From Arthrobacter sp. B0490 (GTDB taxonomy: Bacteria > Actinomycetota > Actinomycetes > Actinomycetales > Micrococcaceae), in the NCBI RefSeq assembly GCF_002929355.1, contig NZ_PJIR01000007.1:124001-188000 (forward strand): a stretch of 64,000 bases of DNA, in the 5' to 3' direction. The notes below the pieces were generated by a model that saw only the letters and a program-made list of their open reading frames with translations, was not told where the DNA came from and did not search any database. Below, in pieces: positions 39,256 through 48,122 of the stretch. Numbering within the stretch: position 1 is the first letter of the stretch; every line of letters starts with the position of its first letter. Made by a program: the position numbers and the translations under genes.

Positions 39256-39602
39256 AGAGCGTCGCTGCCAGTGCCCTGTCCTTCTCCGTCGGGCTGCCCC
39301 GCCTGGCGGCGATCGGCTTGCTGATCGCGTACCGGAAGGTCGTCTCTCCGCTGTACGGGCCGGTATGCCGGTTCTACCCGAGTTGCTCCGCCTACGCACT
39401 CGAGGCCGTGACAGTTCACGGTTTCATGCGTGGCACCTTGCTCGCCTCCAGGCGGCTCGTCCGTTGCCACCCGTGGAACGACGGCGGCGTCGACCACGTG
39501 CCGGCTGGTTCCAGGGTCTTCCCGGCGGGGAAGACCCCCTCGATTGTTGTGTTGAACCATCCGGTGATCCCGGCCGATGACGAAAGCCGCCCTGCGGCTT
39601 GA
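39252..39602 (+). CDS. yidD: Membrane protein insertion efficiency factor YidD
   Basis: 116 aa. An amphipathic start, then the conserved [15 protein letters not shown] and [10 protein letters not shown] motifs of the YidD/DUF37 family. The extra 30-residue C-terminus is longer than E. coli YidD. GTG 39252 overlaps rnpA; yidC starts 14 nt downstream. Confidence 0.95.
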   Translation: MKSVAASALSFSVGLPRLAAIGLLIAYRKVVSPLYGPVCRFYPSCSAYALEAVTVHGFMRGTLLASRRLVRCHPWNDGGVDHVPAGSRVFPAGKTPSIVVLNHPVIPADDESRPAA

Positions 39603-39616
39603 GGAGCTAACTGATT

Positions 39617-40579
39617 ATGGGTTTTTTTGAGACGATCCTGGCACCGTTCAGGTGGCTCGTGTCGTGGATCATGTTCATGTTCCACGAGGGCTTCACCTTC
39701 CTCGGAATGGACCCGGCCTCCGGCTGGACCTGGGTGCTGTCGATCGTCGGGCTCGTCGTCGTCATCCGTGCCGCCCTGATCCCCGTCTTCGTGAAGCAGA
39801 TCAAGGCGCAGCGCGGGATGCAGGCCCTGCAGCCGGACCTCCGCAAGCTCCAGCAGAAGTACAAGGGCAAGACCGACCAGCTCTCCCGTCAGGCGATGAC
39901 GCAGGAGCAGATGGCGCTGTACAAGAAGCACGGGACCAACCCGTTCGCTGCGTGCCTGCCCATCCTCATCCAGATGCCGTTCTTCTTCGCGCTCTTCACC
40001 GTGTTGAACGGCGTCGCGCGGGCCAGCGAGGAAGGCACCGAGATCGGTGCACTCTCCCCGGAGTCCGTCCGCCAGTTCGACGAAGCAACGATCTTCGGTG
40101 CCCCCCTCTCCTCGACCTTCCTCGGCAGCTTCGGCGCCGACGGCAACCTCAGCGTCATCATCCTGTCCCTGCTGATGATCATCGCGATGACCGCGTCGCA
40201 GTTCATCACGCAGAAGCAGATCATGGCGAAGAACATGTCGGAGGAGGCCATGCAGAGCCCCTTCATGCGTCAGCAGAAGATCATGCTCTACATCCTTCCG
40301 CTGGTGTTCGGTATCGGCGGCATCAACTTCCCGATCGGCGTCCTGGTGTACTGGACCACGACCAACCTCTGGACCATGGTCCAGCAGTTCTACGTGATCC
40401 GCAGGATGCCGACCCCCGGGTCGCCCGCTGCCAAGGCGCTGGCGGAGCGGCGCGCGAAGAAGGGGCTGCCTGCGGTTCCGCTGCTCGGTGACCGGAAGAC
40501 CGAGCCGGCGATCGAGACCGTCCAGGAACAGCGGGTCCAGCGGGTCCAGCCCCAGCGCAAGAAGAGGAAGAAGCGATGA
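39617..40579 (+). CDS. yidC: Membrane protein insertase YidC/OxaI
   Basis: 320 aa, five-helix form without the large periplasmic domain of Gram-negatives. Core motifs RAALIPVFVKQIKAQRGMQ, LQQKYKGKTD and CLPILIQMPFFFALF, and the NLWTMVQQF final helix. The basic C-terminal tail (QRVQPQRKKRKKR) fits ribosome binding. ATG 39617; its TGA overlaps the jag start (ATGA). Confidence 0.96.
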   Translation: MGFFETILAPFRWLVSWIMFMFHEGFTFLGMDPASGWTWVLSIVGLVVVIRAALIPVFVKQIKAQRGMQALQPDLRKLQQKYKGKTDQLSRQAMTQEQMALYKKHGTNPFAACLPILIQMPFFFALFTVLNGVARASEEGTEIGALSPESVRQFDEATIFGAPLSSTFLGSFGADGNLSVIILSLLMIIAMTASQFITQKQIMAKNMSEEAMQSPFMRQQKIMLYILPLVFGIGGINFPIGVLVYWTTTNLWTMVQQFYVIRRMPTPGSPAAKALAERRAKKGLPAVPLLGDRKTEPAIETVQEQRVQRVQPQRKKRKKR

Positions 40580-41136
40580 CGGTAGACAACGAAGAGCACA
40601 CTCCCGACCTCGGCGATCCCGAGTCCGACGACGACGTCGCGGCCGGTAGCGAGACGAAGGCTGCACGGCTCGACGAGGAGGGCGACGTCGCCGCGGACTA
40701 CCTCGAGGAGCTGCTCGACATCGCCGATATCGACGGTGACATCGACATCGAGGTGCGCAGCGGACGTACCTACATCTCCATCGTCTCGGAGGACACGTCC
40801 GACACCGGTCTCAGCACGCTGGTCGGTCAGGACGGTGAGGTGCTGGAAGCCCTTCAGGAGTTGACGCGCCTCAGTGTACTGACCGCGACCGATTCGCGTT
40901 CGCGCCTCGTACTCGACGTCGACGGCTATCGGGACCGTCGCTCGCGCGAGCTGACGAAGATCGCCCAGGACGCCGTCGCCGACGTGAAGAAGACGGGTGA
41001 GGACGTGGCCCTCGCGCCGATGTCGGCCTACGAGCGGAAGATCGTCCATGATGTCGTGGCGGATCTGGGCCTGGTGAGCGAGTCCGAAGGTGAGGGCCCG
41101 GCCCGGCACATCGTCGTGTCACCCAGTGATGACTGA
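40576..41136 (+). CDS. jag: R3H/KH-domain RNA-binding protein Jag (KhpB)
   Basis: 186 aa. An acidic N-terminus (to about 35), a KH-like domain (LVGQDGEVLEALQELTRL) and an R3H domain ending SAYERKIVHDVVADL. In Firmicutes KhpB works with KhpA in RNA-binding control of division genes. Overlaps yidC upstream and rsmG downstream, so all are in one unit. Confidence 0.93.
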   Translation: MTVDNEEHTPDLGDPESDDDVAAGSETKAARLDEEGDVAADYLEELLDIADIDGDIDIEVRSGRTYISIVSEDTSDTGLSTLVGQDGEVLEALQELTRLSVLTATDSRSRLVLDVDGYRDRRSRELTKIAQDAVADVKKTGEDVALAPMSAYERKIVHDVVADLGLVSESEGEGPARHIVVSPSDD

Positions 41137-41800
41137 CCAGTCCCTGCCGACGGTCGCTGCCTTCCCGGAGCCTTCTGCGGAGGAAGCCGTCGCTGCCGAG
41201 ACCGTCTTCGGATCCCGCCTTCCGCTGGCCCGGGCCTTCGTCGCCCATCTGGCGTCGTCGGGGATCGAGCGTGGTCTGCTGGGTCCGCGGGAGGTGCCCC
41301 GCCTGTGGGGCCGGCATGTTCTCAACTGCGCTGTCGTGGCTGATCTGATGCGCAGGGATGCAACCGTCGTGGACGTGGGAAGCGGTGCCGGACTCCCCGG
41401 ACTGGCAATCGCTGTCGCACGGCCGGATCTCCACCTCCATCTGGTCGAACCCCTCGAGCGGCGGGTGACATGGCTGAACGAGGTCGTCGAGGATCTCTCT
41501 CTCACCAACGTGACAGTGCATCGCGGCAGGGCGGAGGAGTTGGTGGGGAGGATCGCCGGGGATTACGTCACGGCCCGGGCGGTATCGGCTCTCTCCACCC
41601 TCGCGGGCTGGACCATACCTCTGACGAAGCCGGGCGGGGAGGTCCTCGCGATCAAGGGTCGCAGTGCGGCGGAAGAGATCGAGAAGGCACGGAAGATCAT
41701 CAGGAAACTCGGTGGTGGCGGCGCCGAGATCGTCACGGCGGGGGTCGGGGTGCTGCAGGAACCGACGACCGTCGTCCGCATCCCGCTGCGTACCGCCTGA
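41129..41800 (+). CDS. rsmG: 16S rRNA (guanine527-N7)-methyltransferase
   Basis: SAM-dependent methyltransferase; 223 aa. SAM motif VVDVGSGAGLPGLAIA, then LVEPLERRVTWLNEV and VTARAVSALSTLAGW, as in RsmG/GidB. ATG 41129 overlaps the jag stop by 8 nt; GTG 41126 is an alternative. Loss of this enzyme gives low-level streptomycin resistance in other bacteria; the gene here is intact. Confidence 0.95.
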   Translation: MTDQSLPTVAAFPEPSAEEAVAAETVFGSRLPLARAFVAHLASSGIERGLLGPREVPRLWGRHVLNCAVVADLMRRDATVVDVGSGAGLPGLAIAVARPDLHLHLVEPLERRVTWLNEVVEDLSLTNVTVHRGRAEELVGRIAGDYVTARAVSALSTLAGWTIPLTKPGGEVLAIKGRSAAEEIEKARKIIRKLGGGGAEIVTAGVGVLQEPTTVVRIPLRTA

Positions 41801-41900
41801 CGTCCGGGCATCGTGGCGCCAGCGCTGCACCCGATCCCGCGGGGCGCGAACGGCTACCCTTGTACATAACGACGTCTGGCATGTGAGAGTGAGTTACTGA

Positions 41901-42992
41901 GTGACCATCAAGGACGCCCCCGCGACCGAATCCGATCCCCTGTCGATGTCCGGATCCCCGCTCGCCGTCAGCATCGGCCGTCTTCAACCCGGACAGTTTG
42001 TTGACCCGGCGAATATGGGCGTCGTTCCACGTGAAACAACGAGCGCATCCGCCGGCGCCGTCGACGCACCGCCTGCCGGGAAGCAGGCCAAGGGGAAGAA
42101 CGTCCTCGAGACGATGGACGATTCCTCTCCGCTCGGCCGCGAGCTGGCGAGGGAGACGAAGCGTAGGGAGAAACTGCTGGGCAAGCCCCTTCCCAAGCCG
42201 AGCAGTACCCGCATCATGACGATCAGCAACCAGAAGGGTGGCGTCGGCAAGACGACGACGACGGTCAATATCGCTGCAGCGCTCGCTACCGCCGGGCTGC
42301 AGGTACTGGTCATCGACATCGACCCCCAGGGAAATGCTTCGACCGCGCTGAACATCGATCACCACGCCGACGTGGACTCGATCTACGACGTGTTGATCGA
42401 CGATGTGCCGTTGGGGGACGTCGTGGCCCCCTGTCCCGACGTGCCGAACCTGATCTGCGCTCCCGCCACGATTCATCTGGCCGGCGCGGAGATCGAACTG
42501 GTATCGCTGGTCGCCCGTGAGCAGCGCCTTCGGCGGGCCATCGATGTGTACGCCAGGACACGTGAGGAGAAGGGTGAACCGCGGCTCGATTTCGTCTTCA
42601 TCGATTGCCCGCCCAGCCTCGGACTCCTCACCGTCAATGCCTTCGTCGCGGCCAAGGAAGTGCTGATCCCCATCCAGTGCGAGTACTACGCGCTCGAAGG
42701 CCTGAGTCAGCTGCTCAAGAACATCGAGATGATCCAGAAGCATCTCAACGCGGACCTGACGGTGTCGACGATCCTGCTGACGATGTACGACGGGCGGACG
42801 AACCTCGCCGCGCAGGTGGCTGCCGAGGTCCGCGAGCATTTCCCTCAGCAGGTGCTGAAGGCGGTCGTGCCACGATCGGTGCGGATCTCCGAAGCCCCGA
42901 GCTACCAGCAGACCGTCATGACGTACGACCCGTCCTCGAGCGGCGCTCTGTCCTATCAGGAAGCCGCCGCCGAGATCGCCTCGCGTTCATAG
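41901..42992 (+). CDS. parA: Chromosome partitioning ATPase ParA
   Basis: Deviant-Walker ATPase that moves ParB-parS complexes; 363 aa. Walker A KGGVGKTTT (from about residue 112), VIDIDPQGNAST, and FIDCPPSLGLLT are intact. The first 100 residues are a non-conserved extension; codons 41-46 hold a parS site (42023-42038) that encodes VPRETT. GTG 41901. parB follows after 81 bp. Confidence 0.95.
   Translation: MTIKDAPATESDPLSMSGSPLAVSIGRLQPGQFVDPANMGVVPRETTSASAGAVDAPPAGKQAKGKNVLETMDDSSPLGRELARETKRREKLLGKPLPKPSSTRIMTISNQKGGVGKTTTTVNIAAALATAGLQVLVIDIDPQGNASTALNIDHHADVDSIYDVLIDDVPLGDVVAPCPDVPNLICAPATIHLAGAEIELVSLVAREQRLRRAIDVYARTREEKGEPRLDFVFIDCPPSLGLLTVNAFVAAKEVLIPIQCEYYALEGLSQLLKNIEMIQKHLNADLTVSTILLTMYDGRTNLAAQVAAEVREHFPQQVLKAVVPRSVRISEAPSYQQTVMTYDPSSSGALSYQEAAAEIASRS
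42023..42038. other. parS: parS site within parA
   Basis: CGTTCCACGTGAAACA, matching 14 of 16 bases of the canonical TGTTTCACGTGAAACA. Inside the parA N-terminal extension. Confidence 0.85.
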
Positions 42993-43023
42993 CACTGCAC
43001 CCGGTCCGGCTCGTCCGGCCCGG

Positions 43024-43057
43024 CCACGAAGAAGTCGTGGTGGAGCTTCGCTCCACC
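43024..43057 (+). promoter_or_regulatory. Two overlapping hairpins between parA and parB
   Basis: CCACGA...TCGTGG (43024-43040) and GGTGGAGC-TTC-GCTCCACC (43039-43057) share bases 43039-43040, so they exclude each other. The second ends about 16 nt before the parB ATG with a GGAAGG ribosome binding site after it. May influence parB expression. Confidence 0.5.
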
Positions 43058-43073
43058 GATCGGAAGGAATGTC

Positions 43074-44474
43074 ATGGCGGAAAAGCGGCGCGGACTGGGG
43101 CGAGGGCTCGGGGCACTGATACCGAGCGCCCCACCAGAAGAAGTGGCTCAGCCCGAGCCGGAGCCCGAGCCCGCCCCGCGGCAGCCGGCAGCAGCGTCGG
43201 ACACCTCCAAGAAGCTGGGCGGTCGACCCGTCGATCTCTTCTTCGAGCGGGTGACCGAAGAGGACGTGGCAGAGCAACCCCGCTCCTACTCGTCGGCGCT
43301 CCGCACCGGCATCAACAAGAACGTCCTCGACGCACAAACGAAACGGGTTGGTAAAACCGCTTCGCGCAAGTCCTCCACGTCGGACCCGAGCGCGGAGCCG
43401 CCGTCCCGGACGAGGCCGAGTCGTGCGCCCGGTGGCGATTCCTCCGCCGATGATCCGACGAGCCCCGAGGGGGGCCTGTCGTCGATCGGCCCATCGGAGG
43501 AGTCGCCGGAGTCAACCGGTCCGCGGCCCGATCCGGAGGACACCCCCGCGGCCGAATCGATCGCCTCTACGGACGCCGCATCCGTTTCACGTGAAACCAC
43601 CGATATCGCTGCATCGGAGAGCGGCCCGGCGCAGGCGGACTTTGACGGACTTCTGCCGGTGCCGGGAGCAACCTTCGCTGAGCTGCCGCTCGACAGCATC
43701 CACCCGAACCGCAAGCAGCCCCGCGTCGAATTCAACGAGGACGAACTGTCGGAGCTGGTGCATTCCATCCGGGAGATCGGGGTCCTGCAGCCGGTCGTCG
43801 TGCGACCCTCGCATGAGGGTGGCCAGCCCGCCTACGAGCTGGTCATGGGCGAGCGCCGATGGAGAGCATCACGCGAGGCGGGGATGTCGAGCATCCCGGC
43901 GATCATCCGCTCGACCCTCGACGACGATCTCCTGCGGGACGCGCTCCTGGAGAACCTCCATCGGAGCGCCTTGAACCCGTTGGAGGAGGCTGCCGCTTAC
44001 CAGCAGCTCCTCGACGACTTCGGCTGCTCCCACGACGAACTGGCCGGCCGACTCGGGCGGTCGCGGCCGCAGATCTCCAATACCCTACGCCTGATGAAGT
44101 TGCCCCCGTTGGTGCAGCGCCGCGTCGCCGCCGGCGTCCTGAGCGCAGGGCATGCGCGGGCGCTTCTCGGTCTCGGTGATCCCGCCGAGATGGAGAAGCT
44201 GGCGCAGCGGATCGTCGCGGAAGGACTGTCGGTCCGCTCCACGGAGGAGATCGTCGCGCTGTCGGGCGGTCTCCGCAGGGCGAGCAAGCCGTCCAGCCCC
44301 CGTGACGGGGCGCGTCACGAACGCCTCGACTACCTGGCGACGTCGCTGTCCGATCGGTTGGACACCAACGTGAAGATCACCTTGGGAGCCAAGAAGGGCC
44401 GCGTCAGTATCGAGTTCGCGAGCGTCGACGACCTGAACAGGATCGTCGGCGTTCTCTCGCCGGCAAAAGACTGA
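43074..44474 (+). CDS. parB: Chromosome partitioning CTPase ParB
   Basis: Binds and spreads from parS; 466 aa, longer than usual. N-terminal ParA-contact motif [15 protein letters not shown], then a 150-residue low-complexity linker rich in Pro, Ser and Asp. The CTPase core has [11 protein letters not shown] and GERRWRAS (from about 259); the HTH ([20 protein letters not shown]) and a C-terminal dimer domain follow. A parS lies inside the linker. ATG 43074 follows GGAAGGAA. Confidence 0.95.
   Translation: MAEKRRGLGRGLGALIPSAPPEEVAQPEPEPEPAPRQPAAASDTSKKLGGRPVDLFFERVTEEDVAEQPRSYSSALRTGINKNVLDAQTKRVGKTASRKSSTSDPSAEPPSRTRPSRAPGGDSSADDPTSPEGGLSSIGPSEESPESTGPRPDPEDTPAAESIASTDAASVSRETTDIAASESGPAQADFDGLLPVPGATFAELPLDSIHPNRKQPRVEFNEDELSELVHSIREIGVLQPVVVRPSHEGGQPAYELVMGERRWRASREAGMSSIPAIIRSTLDDDLLRDALLENLHRSALNPLEEAAAYQQLLDDFGCSHDELAGRLGRSRPQISNTLRLMKLPPLVQRRVAAGVLSAGHARALLGLGDPAEMEKLAQRIVAEGLSVRSTEEIVALSGGLRRASKPSSPRDGARHERLDYLATSLSDRLDTNVKITLGAKKGRVSIEFASVDDLNRIVGVLSPAKD
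43583..43598. other. parS: parS site within parB
   Basis: CGTTTCACGTGAAACC: the 14-bp core GTTTCACGTGAAAC is perfect. It sits in the parB linker and is read as VSRET. Confidence 0.92.
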
Positions 44475-44488
44475 GGACCCGACATCGG

Positions 44489-44518
44489 AGGGCCGTGTTC
44501 CACGTGGAACACGGCCCT
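44489..44518. terminator. parB terminator hairpin containing a parS
   Basis: A perfect palindrome with 15-nt arms (44489-44503, 44504-44518), starting 15 nt after the parB stop. Its centre is TGTTCCACGTGGAACA (44496-44511), a fully symmetric parS (14 of 16 to canonical). One sequence thus looks like both a terminator and a ParB site. Confidence 0.8.
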
Positions 44519-44914
44519 TCCTGGTTCCATCAATGGCGGGCTGATCATCGGAGACCTGATCGTGGCCTCGTGGGACGGCACGGCAGCGTTCGACCTGCCG
44601 ATCTGCGGAGGCCTTCTCCATTGCGATCGAGCCCCGCTCGGTAGGTATTGCGTGGGCCTGCGAGCGATCGCGGCCGCAGAAGGAACGCCGAGCATCCGCT
44701 GACGCCGAAGCGAGGATCTCCGCCCATCCGCCACCGGGAGATCGGGGCTTCCGCTGGCACATGTCACCTGGTGTCGCGCACGGGGCCCGCTTTTCACGTG
44801 GATCATAGGCCGCCGCTGCCCGGTACTAGGCCGGAGGCGCGCGATGAAGTCTGTTCCTGGGTTGTACCCGTTACACTTGCTGTTCCTCGGCCGTGCCGTC
44901 TCCCGATATCCGAA

Positions 44915-44930
44915 CGTTCCACGTGAAACA
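44915..44930. other. parS: parS site
   Basis: CGTTCCACGTGAAACA, 14 of 16 to canonical, identical to the site inside parA. Confidence 0.88.
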
Positions 44931-45077
44931 TCCCACCGTATCGCTGCTCCTCGATCCCAGCGCCGGGATCTGGCTACGCGCTGAGCAGGACGTCGAGGCT
45001 GGAGACGGGGATGTGCAACGAGGGCGCGAGGAGCCCCGCATCTGCCGGACGATCAGCAATATGCCCGTCCGAGGAAA

Positions 45078-45093
45078 CGTTTCACGTGAAACC
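45078..45093. other. parS: parS site
   Basis: CGTTTCACGTGAAACC; perfect 14-bp core, identical to the site inside parB. Confidence 0.93.
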
Positions 45094-45342
45094 GGACCTT
45101 GCGGGTTCGGGAGATCCTATCGACCTGGCGCAGTCCGCACTGCACTGTTGGGAGCTGTATGGGCGCCTCGTTGTCAGACCTTGATAATTTCCCGCGTATT
45201 CTTGCCGTCCCTGGTGGACCCGGAAGCAGCCGTCGACCACACCGGCGTACGCGAGGTGTTGCGGCACACAACCAGCGCCGGGCCGTGCAGGCGTCCGGTA
45301 GCAGGATCGTGGTGTAGGAGTATCCGATCCGTGGACGCCGCG

Positions 45343-45358
45343 GTTTCACGTGGAACAC
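45343..45358. other. parS: parS site
   Basis: GGTTTCACGTGGAACA; one substitution (A to G) in the right arm plus one at the edge. Confidence 0.83.
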
Positions 45359-45409
45359 GGTGCATTGGAGCCCGTCGCTGCGGGGACCGAATTGCCCTCT
45401 CGGTGGATC

Positions 45410-45449
45410 GAGCTCCCGAGCTCCCGAGCTCCCGAGCTCCCGCGCTCCC
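45410..45449. repeat. 8-bp tandem repeat (GAGCTCCC)
   Basis: Four exact copies of GAGCTCCC (45410-45441) and a fifth with one change (GCGCTCCC, 45442-45449). Non-coding context. Copy number may vary between strains. Confidence 0.85.
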
Positions 45450-45946
45450 GCACCGCCGCGCCGCCGCGCCCGGCTCCGTCCTTCGGCGGGGCAGCTCAGA
45501 CGGTCGGAGGGCGGTGAACGGATGCCGGCGTGATCCACATCGAGCGATAGCGCCGGAAACGGACATCGCCGGACGAGAACGACGAGCCGGCGTCTGCTGC
45601 GAGGGTGATCAGGTGCAGCGCGCCGGCACGAGGGTCGATGCGCCCTGGTCCTGTGAGCGCAGGCGGGAGGATCACTCTGCTGGAGAACTTCGGGTCAGTA
45701 GCCATCTCATGCTGCCGAGGGGGCGCTGTCGCCGACCGCGGGGTCGTGGCCCGTTCTCGTGAGCGGTGGCCGGTGGAATCCGGCAGCCGCCCGGTATCGA
45801 CCGCGTGGGCGTGCGGGTCCTGCAGTGGCGCTCGACGGAAGGATGGACGCGGCGCCGAGCTCAGCAGGCTGCTGCGCGCAGAGTCGCAGTCCCCGGCGTC
45901 TCCCGCTGTGGTCGGCCTCCCGCGTCCACGGACTATCGTCCGTCGT

Positions 45947-45962
45947 CGTTTCACGTGGAACC
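45947..45962. other. parS: parS site
   Basis: CGTTTCACGTGGAACC; core GTTTCACGTGGAAC with one change from canonical. Confidence 0.83.
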
Positions 45963-46317
45963 GACGATCTCGAGGAGCTCCGCATGGGCCGCCAAGTTTT
46001 CTGCCGATGCGGCTTCAGCAGATATCGCGGTCTTCCGAGGTCGTGTTGCAACGTGATCAAACGGCTGGCGTTGAATGTGCAGATCAGGCACGCAGCTCCA
46101 TGTTCGATCATCATCGGGAGCCGGTGGAGGGCGTTCTGCCCATCGGGACGCAGGGTATCGTCAGCAGCCGGACCAACCGGCCGGGTATGCCGGGGCTTGT
46201 CCCGAGGTATGCCGACGTGCGGGCGCAACGACTGCGCCCCTCTGTCCACCTCGTCGCCGCCCGGGTCCGTCGGGCTCCGCGTCGGGGCGTACGGTGGCAC
46301 GCATCGACTCCCGTGTC

Positions 46318-46333
46318 GGTTCCACGTGAAACC
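46318..46333. other. parS: parS site
   Basis: GGTTCCACGTGAAACC; core with one change (T to C). Last clear parS in the window, about 230 bp before the trxA stop. Confidence 0.83.
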
Positions 46334-46502
46334 ACTGGAGGACTGCCGCAGGATGCGTGCTGCCGGTATTCGCGAAAGGCTCGGCAGGTAGCGAACGGAA
46401 GAGGGGGTCCCGCGCGGATGGCGAAGCCGCGGAGAGCCGGACCATGCCGTCCCCCGCGTGGGCGACAGACCCTGCGTCTCGAGCTGGTGCCCGTACAACG
46501 AC

Positions 46503-46533
46503 GGAGGGCCCGTCGGTATCCGACGGGCCCTCC
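46503..46533. terminator. trxA terminator hairpin
   Basis: 14-bp perfect stem GGAGGGCCCGTCGG / CCGACGGGCCCTCC, loop TAT, 14 nt beyond the trxA stop. Confidence 0.8.
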
Positions 46534-46547
46534 CTTTCCGCGCAGCG

Positions 46548-46874
46548 TCAGTTGATGAAAGCTGCGAACTCCTGCTCGAGCACCTGCTTCGGCTTCGCGC
46601 CGATCGAGGTCGCGGCGACCTCTCCGCCCTGGAAGACGTACACGGCAGGAATCGAGGTGATGCCGTACTTCGCGGCGATCGCGGGATTGTCGTCCACGTT
46701 CACCTTGACCACGTCGATCTTCTCGGCATGCTCGGCAGCGATGTCGTCGAGGATCGGAGAGAGCATACGGCACGGGCCGCACCATTCCGCCCAGAAGTCG
46801 ACGATCACTGGCTTGCTGGACTGCAGGACGTCGGCGTCGAATGACGCGTCCGTCACATCCTTTGCGTTGCTCAT
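46548..46874 (-). CDS. trxA: Thioredoxin
   Basis: 108-aa disulfide reductase with the WCGPC active site (Cys32, Cys35), PVIVDFWAEW before it and the cis-Pro TSIPAVYVF. ATG 46874 follows AAGGAG. trxB starts 25 bp upstream on the same strand, so the pair forms one operon. Confidence 0.97.
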   Translation of the reverse strand: MSNAKDVTDASFDADVLQSSKPVIVDFWAEWCGPCRMLSPILDDIAAEHAEKIDVVKVNVDDNPAIAAKYGITSIPAVYVFQGGEVAATSIGAKPKQVLEQEFAAFIN

Positions 46875-46899
46875 AGCACTACTCCTTGTGGTTGGTCGA

Positions 46900-47958
46900 T
46901 CAGAGGGTGGCGGACTCGGAGACTGCCTCGGCGGGTGGGGTGGGTACCCGGGCCGCCGTCTCCGAGAGGTCGGCGGTGTCGGCGAGGTAGTGCTCCACGT
47001 CGAGGGCGGCAACACAGCCGCTGCCCGAGGCAGTGATCGCCTGGCGGTAGGTCGGGTCGATCACGTCGCCGGCAGCGAACACGCCGGCCAGCGAGGTCTT
47101 GGACGTCCGTCCCTGGACCGCGATGGTTCCTTCACTGGTCAGTTCGAGCTGGTCCTTCACGAGGTCCACGCGCGGGTCGTTGCCGATCGCGACGAAGATG
47201 CCGGTGACCTCCACGTCGCTGGTGGTCCCATCGACGGTGTTCGCCACGCGGACACCGGTGACCTTGTCGCCGCCATGGATGCCGACCACTTCGGAGTTCC
47301 ACAGGAAGTCGATCTTCTCGTGGGCGAAGGCGCGGTCCTGCATGATCTTGGAGGCCCGGAGACTGTCACGGCGGTGGATCACGGTGACGGAGCGGGCGAA
47401 CTTGGTGAGGAAGAGTGCCTCCTCCATGGCCGAATCGCCACCACCGACGACGGCGATGTCCTGATCGCGGAAGAAGAAGCCGTCGCAGGTCGCGCACCAG
47501 CTCACACCGTGGCCGGAGAGCCGCTTCTCGTCGTCCAGACCGATCTCGCGGTACTCCGAGCCCGTGGAGATGATGACGGCCCGTGCCAGGAACTCCTCAC
47601 CTGTGGCGATCGTCAGCTTCTTGATGTCACCCGCGAGGTCGGCCGAGACGACGTCCTCGTAGAGGATCTCGGTGCCGAAGCGACGGGCCTGCTTCTCGAA
47701 CTGCTCCATGAGGTCGGGCCCCATGACACCGTCGGCGAACCCGGGGAAGTTCTCGACGTCGGTGGTGTTCATCAACTCACCGCCGGCCTTGACCGAACTG
47801 GCGATGAGGATGGGCTTCAGGTTGGCACGGGCGGTGTAGACCGCTGCCGTGTACCCGGAAGGCCCCGATCCCACGATGACGACATCATGGATCTTCGGTT
47901 CACCGGCGGGGCTTCCTGTAGTGGGCGTGTCCAACTGGACATCGATTTGCGTTGTCAC
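46900..47958 (-). CDS. trxB: Thioredoxin-disulfide reductase
   Basis: FAD- and NADPH-dependent flavoenzyme that reduces thioredoxin; 352 aa. FAD motif VVIVGSGPSGYTAAVYTARA, redox CATC (about residues 155-158), NADPH motif VVGGGDSAMEEA and second FAD motif GVFAAGDVID. About 20 extra residues precede the FAD motif and about 20 follow the usual end. Upstream of trxA, same operon. Confidence 0.96.
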   Translation of the reverse strand: MTTQIDVQLDTPTTGSPAGEPKIHDVVIVGSGPSGYTAAVYTARANLKPILIASSVKAGGELMNTTDVENFPGFADGVMGPDLMEQFEKQARRFGTEILYEDVVSADLAGDIKKLTIATGEEFLARAVIISTGSEYREIGLDDEKRLSGHGVSWCATCDGFFFRDQDIAVVGGGDSAMEEALFLTKFARSVTVIHRRDSLRASKIMQDRAFAHEKIDFLWNSEVVGIHGGDKVTGVRVANTVDGTTSDVEVTGIFVAIGNDPRVDLVKDQLELTSEGTIAVQGRTSKTSLAGVFAAGDVIDPTYRQAITASGSGCVAALDVEHYLADTADLSETAARVPTPPAEAVSESATL

Positions 47959-47987
47959 GTTTCGAAAGACCTTTCTGTCTTCTCATG

Positions 47988-48018
47988 CGCTGATACGGCC
48001 GCATCGGGCGTATCAGCG
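47988..48018 (-). terminator. Hairpin between the murJ unit and trxB
   Basis: 10-bp perfect stem CGCTGATACG / CGTATCAGCG with an 11-nt loop, in the gap after the pseudokinase stop. Probable terminator; no U-tract. Confidence 0.55.
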
Positions 48019-48122
48019 GACACTTCCCTCAACGGATCCACGGTCGTGGATATTCCGTCGACGGGGCACTCGCGCACACACCCGATCGTCGTCCGGACGG
48101 TCGTCCGGCGGCAACTCCGGGG

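Larger units (their letters stand above)
44475..46547. other. Long gene-free parS region (centromere-like)
   Basis: About 2.07 kb between parB and trxA. Open frames exist on both strands but are Arg/Pro/Ser-rich, lack ribosome sites and known motifs, and overlap one another. The consistent features are parS sites at 44496, 44915, 45078, 45343, 45947 and 46318, a weak one at 44790-44805 (CTTTTCACGTGGATCA, 12/16), and an 8-bp tandem repeat at 45410-45449. I see no gene that I can support. Confidence 0.75.

Noticed and set aside
44790..44805. CTTTTCACGTGGATCA as a full parS
   Set aside because: Matches 12 of 16 positions with changes in both arms. Kept only as a marginal site in the region description.
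44545..46498. Long open frames between parB and trxA (for example 44893-45762, 45605-46555 and antisense frames)
   Set aside because: They overlap each other on both strands, have Arg/Pro/Ser-rich low-complexity products, no ribosome sites and no family motif. They are open because stop codons are rare at this G+C content.
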